Source: Actinomycetota bacterium (GTDB taxonomy: Bacteria > Actinomycetota > Thermoleophilia > Solirubrobacterales > Solirubrobacteraceae). From it: DNA of 5,900 bases. Within the stretch, counting starts at the first letter, position 1, and every line of letters begins with the position of its first letter. The translations under genes were made by a program, and so were the position numbers. Below the pieces are notes generated by a model. That model did not search any database. It was not told where the DNA came from and saw only the letters and a list, made by a program, of their open reading frames with translations. The stretch spans positions 1 through 5,900 of the forward strand of contig WLNG01000096.1 of the NCBI GenBank assembly GCA_009699915.1, written 5' to 3'. This document shows, one piece after another, positions 1-5,814 of this stretch.

Positions 1-508
1 AGAGGCCGCCGACAACGCGGTAGTCGCGCCAGAGCGCGTCGCGCTCGTCACGGTCGAGATCGCCGACGTACAGGCGATAGGCGGCCTCGGCCGATTCGAA
101 GAGCGGAGCCAGCGTCCAGAGCAGGTGGCGCGGCTCGTCGGCGGCGAACGTCGTCCCGCGCGGATAGCGGCCGGCCGGCTCGGGCAGTGTGCCCCGGATG
201 CGGGCGTGGACCGCACGCACACGCGCGGTCTCACGCTCGGCGTCCTCGCGGAGGCCGAAGTAGATCGTGTTCATCACCGTTGCGGTGCGCGCGAGCCGGC
301 CATGCGGATCGCGCATTCCGGACGTGCGGTCGATGAACCCCTCGAACATCAGCGGGTGGGCCGCCTGGAGCAGCAGCGCGCGGGCACCGGAGAACGCGAC
401 GACGAGCTCGCGATTCACCCGGCGGATCGGCGCATCGTCGGGGAAGATGCCCTCGCCGGGGCCGGCGGGGCGGAAGGGGATCGGGGTGAACTCGTGCTTC
501 TGCGACAT
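1..508 (-). CDS. DUF2236 / MpaB-family putative haem oxygenase, N-terminal part (truncated by window edge)
   Basis: This reading frame is open from an ATG at 508-506 on the minus strand to the left edge, giving 169 visible residues of a family usually about 280-320 long, so the C-terminus is missing. I translated it by hand. It shows the DUF2236 pattern: [16 protein letters not shown] (about residues 33-48), then AHPLM (50-54), GRLART (70-75), an FG at 84-85, H101 followed by RIRG, and DEPRHLLWT (124-132). R71 and T75 (RxxxT) and H101 look equivalent to the conserved Arg, Thr and proximal haem His described in the related latex-clearing protein Lcp. The family includes MpaB and rubber oxygenase; most actinobacterial members have unknown substrates. 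No signal peptide or membrane segment is visible in this part, so a cytoplasmic location is likely. No Shine-Dalgarno precedes the ATG. The gene is divergent from the haem cluster. Family assignment is fairly sure; the substrate is unknown. Confidence 0.82.
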   Translation of the reverse strand, partial: MSQKHEFTPIPFRPAGPGEGIFPDDAPIRRVNRELVVAFSGARALLLQAAHPLMFEGFIDRTSGMRDPHGRLARTATVMNTIYFGLREDAERETARVRAVHARIRGTLPEPAGRYPRGTTFAADEPRHLLWTLAPLFESAEAAYRLYVGDLDRDERDALWRDYRVVGGL

Positions 509-546
509 TCGTACTAGAGGCTACGTCCGTCTACCCTCGGAGGACC
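509..546. promoter_or_regulatory. Short divergent intergenic region between the DUF2236 gene and the sirC-ccm-hem cluster
   Basis: Only 38 bp separate the two divergent start codons, so promoters for both directions would have to sit here or inside the neighbouring genes. On the minus strand a TAGCCT (complement of 518-523) fits a TAnnnT -10 element about the right distance from the ATG for a leaderless transcript, which would suit the lack of a ribosome site there. On the plus strand TACCCT (532-537) also fits TAnnnT but would place the start of transcription beside the ATG at 547. No convincing -35 box is seen for either. These assignments are inference from weak motifs in a GC-rich background. 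Confidence 0.25.
539..544 (+). promoter_or_regulatory. Ribosome binding site supporting the long sirC start
   Basis: GGAGGA lies just before the ATG at 547. The spacing is short (three bases after GGAGG), but the match to the anti-Shine-Dalgarno is the best in the area. The next in-frame ATG at 628 has only AGGA one base upstream, too close to work well. This site therefore favours the start that includes the cysteine-rich N-terminus. Confidence 0.55.
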
Positions 547-1287
547 ATGCCTGCCGCCGCCTACGCCGGAAAAGAGTGCGTCTGCCAGTTCAATCGCGGG
601 ATCTGCGATCAGACCTGCGTCCAGGACATGCTCGCGACGCCGTTCTACATCGCCTGCCTGAAGCTGAAGGGACGCCGCTGCCTGGTCGTCGGCGGCGGGG
701 ACATCGGGCTGGAGAAGATCGAGGGCCTGCTGGCCTGCGGCGGTGACGTCGTCTGCATCGCGCCCGAGGTGCATCCCGAGGTCGAGCGGCTCGCCGCCGA
801 GGGATCGATCGCCTGGGAGCAGCGCGAGTACGCCGGCCCGGAGGACCTCGACGCGACCTTCATGGTCATCGCGTGCACCGACGACACCGCGATCAACATC
901 GGCATCTACGACGACGCCGAGCACCGGGCGATGCTCGTGAATGTCGTGGACGTGCCGCCGCTGTGCAACTTCATCCTGCCGGCGATCGTGCGGACCGGCC
1001 CACTGGCAATCGCGATCTCGACAGCCGGTGCCTCCCCCGCGCTGGCCAAGCGGATGAAGCGCGAGATCAGCGAGCTCTTCGGCGAGGAGTACGCGCAGCT
1101 GGCCATCATGCTCAATGACGCACGCGGATGGGCAAAGGGCACGCTGCCGACCTACCAGGACCGCAAGGCGTTCTTCGAGGAGATCGTCAACGGCGACCAG
1201 GATCCGATCGCCCTCCTACGAGCTGGCGACTCCGAGGGCGTGCGCGCGCTGATCGCGGCCGCCCAGATCTCGCACACGCCGGCCTGA
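547..1287 (+). CDS. Precorrin-2 dehydrogenase (SirC/Met8-type) with cysteine-rich N-terminal extension
   Basis: This is a predicted cytoplasmic enzyme that oxidises precorrin-2 to sirohydrochlorin with NAD+, and may also insert iron, in sirohaem or related tetrapyrrole synthesis. The Rossmann part (about residues 40-140) has [18 protein letters not shown] (40-57) for nucleotide binding. [17 protein letters not shown] (131-147) places D135 at the position of the catalytic Asp of CysG and Met8, and [19 protein letters not shown] (156-174) is the family signature before the helical C-terminal domain. There is no fused methyltransferase domain, so it is SirC-like rather than CysG-like. At 246 residues it is longer than usual because about 28 residues precede the normal start; these hold C11, C13, C20 and C24, and the whole protein has ten Cys. 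Third-position G/C bias in this extension resembles the rest of the gene. It is first in the plus-strand cluster, 14 nt before ccmA. The family is secure; ferrochelatase activity is uncertain. Confidence 0.9.
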   Translation: MPAAAYAGKECVCQFNRGICDQTCVQDMLATPFYIACLKLKGRRCLVVGGGDIGLEKIEGLLACGGDVVCIAPEVHPEVERLAAEGSIAWEQREYAGPEDLDATFMVIACTDDTAINIGIYDDAEHRAMLVNVVDVPPLCNFILPAIVRTGPLAIAISTAGASPALAKRMKREISELFGEEYAQLAIMLNDARGWAKGTLPTYQDRKAFFEEIVNGDQDPIALLRAGDSEGVRALIAAAQISHTPA

Positions 1288-1301
1288 CGCGGCCGCTCAC
1301 C

Positions 1302-1991
1302 GTGAGCGCCATCGAACTCGACGGGATCGCCCGCAGCTACGGCGACCGCCGCGCCCTCGAGGACGTGACGCTGACGCTCGACGAAGGCGCGACGCTCGTC
1401 GTCTTCGGCCCCAACGGCGCCGGGAAGTCGACGCTCCTGCGGATCCTCGCCACCCTGCTGCGCCCGAGTGCGGGCCACGCGCGGATCTTCGGCCACGACG
1501 TGCGGACCGACGGCTGGCGCGTGCGCGGAGCGATCGGCTTTCTCGGCCATGACGCGCTGCTCTACGGCGATCTGACGGCGCAGGAGAACCTCGCCTACCA
1601 GGCACGGCTCTACGGGCTGCGCGGCGATGCGGCACGCAACCGGATCGCGCAGTTGCTCGAGGCGGTCGGGCTGGAGGGACGCGCAGACGACCGGGTCCAC
1701 ACCTTCTCGCGCGGGATGGTGCAGCGGCTGGCCGCCTGCCGCGCGGTACTCCACGACCCGCAGGTGCTGCTACTCGACGAGCCGCGTGCGAACCTCGATC
1801 CGGTCGCCGCGGAGCTGCTCGAGCCGCTGCTCGGCCGCACGAGCGGGCGCACGCGGGTGATCACGAGCCACGATCCCGCCGGCGGGCTCGCCGAGGGCGA
1901 CCTCGCACTCGGCCTGCGCGCAGGCCGGCCGGCCCTCCTGCGACCCGCCAGCGCTGTCAGCGCCGCCGACATCGGGGAGCTGTACCGATGA
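1302..1991 (+). CDS. ccmA: Haem exporter ATP-binding protein CcmA
   Basis: This is the ATPase of the CcmABCD haem-handling complex, which releases holo-CcmE in System I cytochrome c maturation, on the cytoplasmic face of the membrane. The 229-residue protein carries all ABC motifs: Walker A GPNGAGKST (36-44), signature FSRGMVQRL (135-143), Walker B VLLLDEP (155-161) with catalytic E160, D-loop ANLDP (163-167) and switch H190. The stretch IGFLGH...LTAQENL (78-97), with GH where other ABC proteins have the Q-loop glutamine, is typical of CcmA. R162 after EP replaces the usual small or polar residue. I chose GTG 1302: translation from it begins at the expected ABC start, it follows the sirC stop, and the longer reading frame upstream overlaps sirC in another frame with no family similarity. 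No clear Shine-Dalgarno is seen, so coupling to sirC is likely. Its stop overlaps the ccmB start as ATGA. The ccmB-ccmC context distinguishes it from other small ABC ATPases. Confidence 0.92.
   Translation: MSAIELDGIARSYGDRRALEDVTLTLDEGATLVVFGPNGAGKSTLLRILATLLRPSAGHARIFGHDVRTDGWRVRGAIGFLGHDALLYGDLTAQENLAYQARLYGLRGDAARNRIAQLLEAVGLEGRADDRVHTFSRGMVQRLAACRAVLHDPQVLLLDEPRANLDPVAAELLEPLLGRTSGRTRVITSHDPAGGLAEGDLALGLRAGRPALLRPASAVSAADIGELYR
1974..1979 (+). promoter_or_regulatory. Ribosome binding site of ccmB inside the ccmA end
   Basis: GGGGAG ends eight bases before the ccmB ATG at 1988. It lies within the last codons of ccmA and supports the ATGA-overlap start. Confidence 0.55.
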
Positions 1992-2680
1992 GCGGAGCCG
2001 GCTTGCTGGGCGCGACGCGGGCGATCCTCGCCAAGGAGCTTCTGCTGGAGCGCCGTGCGCCGCAGACGATTGTCGCGATGGCGCTCTTCAGCGCGACGAC
2101 CTACGTGATCTTCCACTTCGCGCTGCAGCGGGACAGCATCGCCGGGAACCTCGCCTCCGGCGTGCTCTGGGTGACCGTCCTGCTGGCGGCGATGCTCGGG
2201 ATCGGGCGTCTTTTCATCGCCGATCGTGATGAGGGTGGGCTCGACGGCTTCCTGCTGGCGCCGGTGGACCGGACGGCGCTGCTGGCAGCGAAGGCGCTGA
2301 CGCTCTTCGTCTTCCTGCTGGTGCTGGAGGCCGTTGCGGTGCCGCTCTTCGGCATCCTGCTGTTGGGGCCATCGCCCGGAGCCGGCGGCTGGGCGGGCGT
2401 CCTGCTCGTGCTCGTGCTGGCGGATCTCGGCATCGCAGTCGTCGGCACGCTCGTCGCCGCAATCGCCGTCCGCACGCGCAGCCGTGACCTGATCACCTCA
2501 ATCCTCGCCCTCCCGCTGCTGATCCCCGTGGTCATCGGCGCATCGCGAGCGACGGCCGACGTCTTCGCCGCCACCGGCGCCGGCTCACCGGGCGGCCGGT
2601 GGCTGTTGGTCCTCGCGCTGTACGATCTGGTGTTCGCCCTCCTTGCATGGGCGCTCTTCGACTTTCTCGTCGAGGACTGA
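1988..2680 (+). CDS. ccmB: Haem exporter membrane protein CcmB
   Basis: This is the membrane permease-like partner of CcmA in the cytochrome c maturation complex, in the cytoplasmic membrane. The 230 residues match the usual CcmB length (about 220). Six hydrophobic segments can be read at about 27-46, 55-77, 100-126, 135-160, 166-187 and 203-226. The loop RDEGGLDGFLLAPVDR (80-95), followed by AAKAL, matches the conserved CcmB cytoplasmic motif (E-x-G-x-L-x-x-L-x-x-APV-x-R). The N-terminal AILAKELLLERR (12-23) is also typical. The ATG overlaps the ccmA stop by four bases and has a good ribosome site. The stop is two bases before the ccmC ATG. Nothing in the protein looks broken. CcmB function as an actual haem exporter is disputed in the literature; the safer role is CcmE-haem release with CcmA, CcmC and CcmD. 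Confidence 0.92.
   Translation: MSGAGLLGATRAILAKELLLERRAPQTIVAMALFSATTYVIFHFALQRDSIAGNLASGVLWVTVLLAAMLGIGRLFIADRDEGGLDGFLLAPVDRTALLAAKALTLFVFLLVLEAVAVPLFGILLLGPSPGAGGWAGVLLVLVLADLGIAVVGTLVAAIAVRTRSRDLITSILALPLLIPVVIGASRATADVFAATGAGSPGGRWLLVLALYDLVFALLAWALFDFLVED
2672..2676 (+). promoter_or_regulatory. Ribosome binding site deciding the ccmC start
   Basis: GAGGA lies six bases before ATG 2683, inside the last codons of ccmB. The reading frame is open further upstream from 2599, but those extra codons overlap ccmB and lack this signal, so 2683 is preferred. Confidence 0.6.
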
Positions 2681-2682
2681 CG

Positions 2683-3435
2683 ATGCCGACGAGCACGAGG
2701 CTTTACGGAACGCGCCTGAGCGCTTGGGCGATCGCTACAGCGATCGTGCTCACCGCTGCCTTCGCGCTGGCGGCCTTCTACGCGCCGATCGAGGCCGACC
2801 AGGGCTTCTCGCAGAAGATCTTCTACGTCCACGTGCCGCTGGCGATCGTGACGCTGATCGGCTTCGTCTACGGCGGGATCTGCGGCGTGCAGTACCTCCG
2901 TTCCGGGGACAGCCGCCACGACCTGCGCTCCTACACCGCGATCCACCAGGCGCTGATCTTCTGCCTCGCCGCGCTGATCACCGGCTCGATCTGGGCGAAG
3001 GCCGCCTGGGGACAGTGGTGGGTCTGGGACGAGCCGACGCTCGTCTCATTCCTGATCGTCTTCCTGCTCTATTGCACGTATCAGCCGCTGCGGTTCTCGA
3101 TCGAGGACCCGGAGCGCCAGGCGCGCTACGCCGCCGTCTTCGCGGTCGTCGCCGGTGCGTTCATCCCGCTGAACTTCATCGCGGTGCGTCTGGCCGACCC
3201 GCTGATCCATCCGCGGGTTCTCTCCAAGTCCGGCGGCAACCTTCCAGGCGAGATGAAGCTCACGTTCTACATGGCGATCGTCGGGATGCTGCTGCTCTTC
3301 ATCACGCTCTACAAGTACGAGATGACCGCCAAGCACGGGCGCGCCCAGCTGCGGGCGCTCAGGCGGCGGCTCGGAACCATCGACCAGGAGGCGCCGCGCG
3401 GCCGCAGCGCCGCCCCCTCGGTGAACCCGTCATGA
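2683..3435 (+). CDS. ccmC: Haem-handling membrane protein CcmC (CcmC/CcmF/CcsA family)
   Basis: This membrane protein binds haem at its outer face and passes it to the chaperone CcmE. It has 250 residues and six apparent membrane segments, at about 15-35, 53-73, 86-105, 120-138, 147-166 and 193-211. KIFYVHVP (45-52) holds H50, and LIHPRVL (174-180) holds H176; these are the likely external haem ligands of the family. The tryptophan-rich haem-presenting motif is WGQWWVWDEPT (109-119), where most relatives read WGxWWxWDxRLT, so the arginine after WD is missing. The hydrophilic C-terminal tail (about 215-250) is rich in Arg. The gene follows ccmB after two bases and its stop overlaps the ccmD-like ATG. 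CcsA of System II is a relative, but the length, the six segments and the ccmAB neighbours favour CcmC. Confidence 0.9.
   Translation: MPTSTRLYGTRLSAWAIATAIVLTAAFALAAFYAPIEADQGFSQKIFYVHVPLAIVTLIGFVYGGICGVQYLRSGDSRHDLRSYTAIHQALIFCLAALITGSIWAKAAWGQWWVWDEPTLVSFLIVFLLYCTYQPLRFSIEDPERQARYAAVFAVVAGAFIPLNFIAVRLADPLIHPRVLSKSGGNLPGEMKLTFYMAIVGMLLLFITLYKYEMTAKHGRAQLRALRRRLGTIDQEAPRGRSAAPSVNPS
2729..2746 (+). repeat. Perfect 8-bp inverted repeat with 2-bp spacer inside early ccmC
   Basis: CGATCGCT (2729-2736) is followed by AC and then AGCGATCG (2739-2746), a perfect inverted repeat; GCGATCGC occurs at 2728-2735. It encodes part of the first membrane segment of ccmC. The two-base loop cannot form a good RNA hairpin, so if it means anything it would be as a double-stranded site. 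It may be chance in DNA rich in CGATCG words. Confidence 0.4.
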
Positions 3436-3617
3436 CCGACAAGCTCCCCGACAACGGCGGCTACGTCGCCGCCGCCTACCTCGTCTTCCTGGGGCTGCTC
3501 TTCCTCTACATCGTGATCATGGCGGTGCGGGCCTCCCGTGCCGAGCGCGAGCTGAGCGAGATCAACCGGTTGCTCGCCGAACGTGAGAGCGCGGGCGAAA
3601 CGGACCCCGGCGCATGA
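3432..3617 (+). CDS. ccmD: Small CcmD-like membrane protein
   Basis: This is a 61-residue protein with one hydrophobic helix (about residues 11-32), then a basic and charged tail (ASRAERELSEINRLLAERE, 34-52) that is likely helical and may form a coiled coil. GGYVAAAY (9-16), just before and within the helix, resembles the conserved YVxxAY start of CcmD, and the inside-positive tail is also typical. CcmD is a small subunit needed for release of haem-loaded CcmE from CcmABC. Sequence conservation in this family is low, so position directly after ccmABC carries much of the weight. The ATG overlaps the ccmC stop as ATGA, and its own stop overlaps the hemA ATG in the same way. Third-position G/C use is normal for the cluster, which supports real coding. 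Confidence 0.78.
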   Translation: MTDKLPDNGGYVAAAYLVFLGLLFLYIVIMAVRASRAERELSEINRLLAERESAGETDPGA

Positions 3618-4957
3618 GCGAGCTGCTCGCGATCGGCATCTCGCACAAGACCGCGCCGGTCGCGATGCGTGAGCGCCTCGCGCTGACCGAGCGCGAGGCC
3701 GAGCGCTTCGCGCGCGAGCTTGCCGCAGTCGACGGCATCCGCGAGGCGGTGGCCCTCTCCACCTGTAACCGCACCGAGATCTACCTCGTCGTCAGCGACC
3801 CAGTGAAGGCGGAATCGGAGCTGCTCGGCCGGCTCGCCCAACGCGGACACATCCGACCGACCGAGCTCGTCGACGTCGTCTACTCTCCGCGCAACTGCGA
3901 CGCCGCCCGGCACCTCTTCCGCGTCTGTTCAGGCCTTGACTCGATGATCGTCGGCGAGGGCGAGATCCAGGGGCAGGTCCGGCGCTCCTACGAGAGCGCG
4001 CTCGCCGCCGGCACCACCGGCCCGTTCACCAACCGCCTCTTCCGCGCAGCGCTCCAGACCGGCAAGCGCGTGCGCACCGAGACCGCCGTCGCCACCGCGC
4101 GCGTCAGCGTCTCTTCGGTCGCGGTCGATCTCGCGGGCCGCGCCGTCGGCGACCTCGCGGACCGATCGGTGCTGATCGTCGGCGCCGGAGAGACCGCAGA
4201 GCTCACGGCCCGCGCGATGCACGAGCAGGGCGTCACCACGATGTTCGTCGCCAACCGCCGCGCCGACCGGGCGCGGGCGCTGGCGGCCCGCTTCGACGGA
4301 GAGGTCGGCTCACTCGACGAGCTCCCGGAGCGTCTGCGCGCCGCGGACATCGTCGTCGCATCTACCGCATCGCCGCACCCGATCATCGGCGTCGACGAAC
4401 TGAGCACGGTGATGGCCGCCCGTGAGGGACACCCACTCGTCCTCATCGACATCGCCGTTCCCCGCGACATCGAGTCCGCCTGCGGCGAACTTGACGGCGT
4501 GACGCTCTTCGACATGGACAACCTCCAGGCGGCCGTCGCACGCAACATCGAGGTGCGCGAAGGCGAGCGTGACCGCGGCGAGGAGATCGTCGAGGACGAG
4601 ATTGAGCGGTTCTCCGGCTGGATGGCCCAGCAGAGCGCGACTCCGACGATCGGCGCGCTGCGCGCCCACGGGTCGAAGATCGTCGAGCAGGTGCTCGCCG
4701 AGAACGAGGGCCGCTGGGAGAGCGCCTCGGCTGAGGATCTCGCGCGCGTCGATGCGATCGCACGCGCGGTGATGCAGCGACTGCTGCACGAGCCGACGAT
4801 TCGCATGAAGGCACTGGAGCACAGCGGCGGCCATGGACGGCTTGAGGTTCTGCGCGAGCTCTTCGGCCTCGATGACAGCTCCCCGGCCGAGACCGACGAG
4901 GAGCCGCGCAGCGCCCCGGCCGAGGTCCGCGAGCTGCGGCGCGGCACGCGCCCCTGA
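3614..4957 (+). CDS. hemA: Glutamyl-tRNA reductase
   Basis: It reduces glutamyl-tRNA(Glu) with NADPH to glutamate-1-semialdehyde, the first committed and usually rate-controlling step of the C5 tetrapyrrole pathway, in the cytoplasm. The 447-residue length is normal. The catalytic domain (about 1-155) has GISHKTAPV (8-16), STCNRTEIY (49-57) with nucleophile C51, H100, and GLDSMIVGEGEIQGQV (107-122). The NADPH domain (about 165-305) has VLIVGAGETAEL (186-197), ANRR (213-216), LIDIAVPRDI (277-286) and DMDNL (300-304). A long helical linker and the dimer domain follow, starting near PTIGALR (344-350). The last 25 residues are charged and likely disordered. The ATG overlaps the ccmD-like stop; no strong ribosome site is seen, so translation is probably coupled. 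N-terminal residues after the Met are SELL, without the lysine pair known to mediate haem-dependent proteolysis in enteric HemA, so that regulation is not indicated. Confidence 0.96.
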   Translation: MSELLAIGISHKTAPVAMRERLALTEREAERFARELAAVDGIREAVALSTCNRTEIYLVVSDPVKAESELLGRLAQRGHIRPTELVDVVYSPRNCDAARHLFRVCSGLDSMIVGEGEIQGQVRRSYESALAAGTTGPFTNRLFRAALQTGKRVRTETAVATARVSVSSVAVDLAGRAVGDLADRSVLIVGAGETAELTARAMHEQGVTTMFVANRRADRARALAARFDGEVGSLDELPERLRAADIVVASTASPHPIIGVDELSTVMAAREGHPLVLIDIAVPRDIESACGELDGVTLFDMDNLQAAVARNIEVREGERDRGEEIVEDEIERFSGWMAQQSATPTIGALRAHGSKIVEQVLAENEGRWESASAEDLARVDAIARAVMQRLLHEPTIRMKALEHSGGHGRLEVLRELFGLDDSSPAETDEEPRSAPAEVRELRRGTRP

Positions 4958-5814
4958 TGCGGATCGGCACGCGCGGCAGCGCCCTGGCACTCGCGCAGGC
5001 GGGCCAGGTCGCCGCGGCGCTCGGTCCGCAGGCGGAGCTCGTGACGATCACGACCGCCGGCGATCGCAGCGCGGGAGTCGGCGACAAGGAGCGCTGGGTG
5101 CGTGAGCTCGACGCGGCCCTGCTGGACGGGCGCATCGACGCCGCGGTCCACAGCGCCAAGGACGTGCCCGCCGTCCTCCCGGAGGGCCTCACGATCGGCG
5201 CCGTCCCGGCGCGGGCAGCAGCGGCCGACGTCCTCTGCGGAGCCCCATCGCTGGATGCGCTCTCCCCGGGCGCGCGGATCGGCACCGCCTCGCTACGCCG
5301 CGCGGCACAGCTGCGGGCGCTGCGTGACGATCTCGCTGTGACCGACCTGCATGGGAATGTCGACACGCGCCTACGCCGGCTCCACGCAGGCGAGTACGAC
5401 GCGATCGTGCTCGGGCACGCCGGGCTGCAGCGGCTGGGCCTCGACCATGAGGTCACGGGAGTCCTCACGCAGCTCGTGCCGTGCGCCGGCCAGGGTGCGC
5501 TCGCCGTGGCCGTGCGCACCGGCGAGGCGCAGGCTGTCGCCGGGCTCGACGATGCCGATGCCCACGCATGCCTGCGCGCAGAACGCGCCGTCGTCCTGCG
5601 GCTCGAGGCCGATTGCTCCACGCCGATGGGGGCATACGCGACCATCGGCGAGCGGGGCGCAATGACGCTGACGACCTTCGTCGGCAGCGTCGACGCGGCC
5701 GCGTGGGTGCGTGACACGCTGACCGGGGAGCCGGGCGAGGACCCCGCCCGGCTTGGGACGCGCGCCGCCGAACGACTGCTCGCGGCAGGCGCGGCAGAGG
5801 TGCTGGGACGATGA
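4957..5814 (+). CDS. hemC: Porphobilinogen deaminase (hydroxymethylbilane synthase)
   Basis: It joins four porphobilinogen units into hydroxymethylbilane on a covalently bound dipyrromethane cofactor, in the cytoplasm. The 285 residues are slightly short (about 300-315 is common). Seen motifs: GTRGSALALAQ (4-14), VHSAKDVP (64-71) with catalytic D69, GTASLRRAAQL (109-119) with cofactor-binding R114 and R115, GNVDTRLRRL (133-142), AGQGAL (177-182) and EADCSTPMG (217-225) with C220 as the cofactor attachment Cys. Two changes stand out. The residue before GNVDTRL is H132, where the family normally has Arg (E. coli R149), and the usual REDPRD segment reads RAAAAD (86-91). The other catalytic residues are present, so I expect an active enzyme. 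The ATG shares one base with the hemA stop (TGATG), and no ribosome site is evident. The stop overlaps the next gene as ATGA. Confidence 0.95.
   Translation: MRIGTRGSALALAQAGQVAAALGPQAELVTITTAGDRSAGVGDKERWVRELDAALLDGRIDAAVHSAKDVPAVLPEGLTIGAVPARAAAADVLCGAPSLDALSPGARIGTASLRRAAQLRALRDDLAVTDLHGNVDTRLRRLHAGEYDAIVLGHAGLQRLGLDHEVTGVLTQLVPCAGQGALAVAVRTGEAQAVAGLDDADAHACLRAERAVVLRLEADCSTPMGAYATIGERGAMTLTTFVGSVDAAAWVRDTLTGEPGEDPARLGTRAAERLLAAGAAEVLGR

Noticed and set aside
125..517. Plus-strand open frame antisense to the DUF2236 gene (130 codons)
   Set aside because: The minus strand encodes a recognisable family over the same bases; this frame's product shows no motif.
628..630. Alternative sirC start at the internal ATG
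   Set aside because: It would give a more usual SirC length, but AGGA is only one base upstream, and the 547 start has GGAGGA with codon bias continuing through the extension. It remains possible and is named as a refuting test.
1128..1301. In-frame upstream extension of ccmA to the ATG at 1128
   Set aside because: It would overlap sirC in another frame, and the extra residues resemble no ABC protein. GTG at 1302 gives the normal CcmA N-terminus.
2599..2682. In-frame upstream extension of ccmC to 2599
   Set aside because: It overlaps the end of ccmB, and the ATG at 2683 has a well-spaced GAGGA site.
2101..2946. Minus-strand open frame across ccmB and early ccmC (281 codons)
   Set aside because: It is a shadow of the hydrophobic ccmB and ccmC genes, with low-complexity translation and no domain.
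3988..5151. Long minus-strand open frame across hemA (387 codons)
   Set aside because: It is antisense to the conserved hemA coding region. Its Ser/Arg-rich composition matches no family and it has no ribosome site or gene context.
4443..5717. Long open frame on the minus strand across the end of hemA and most of hemC (424 codons)
   Set aside because: It lies antisense to two clearly identified enzymes. Its translation is Arg/Ser/Ala-rich low-complexity sequence with no recognisable motif, as expected of antisense frames in high-GC DNA.
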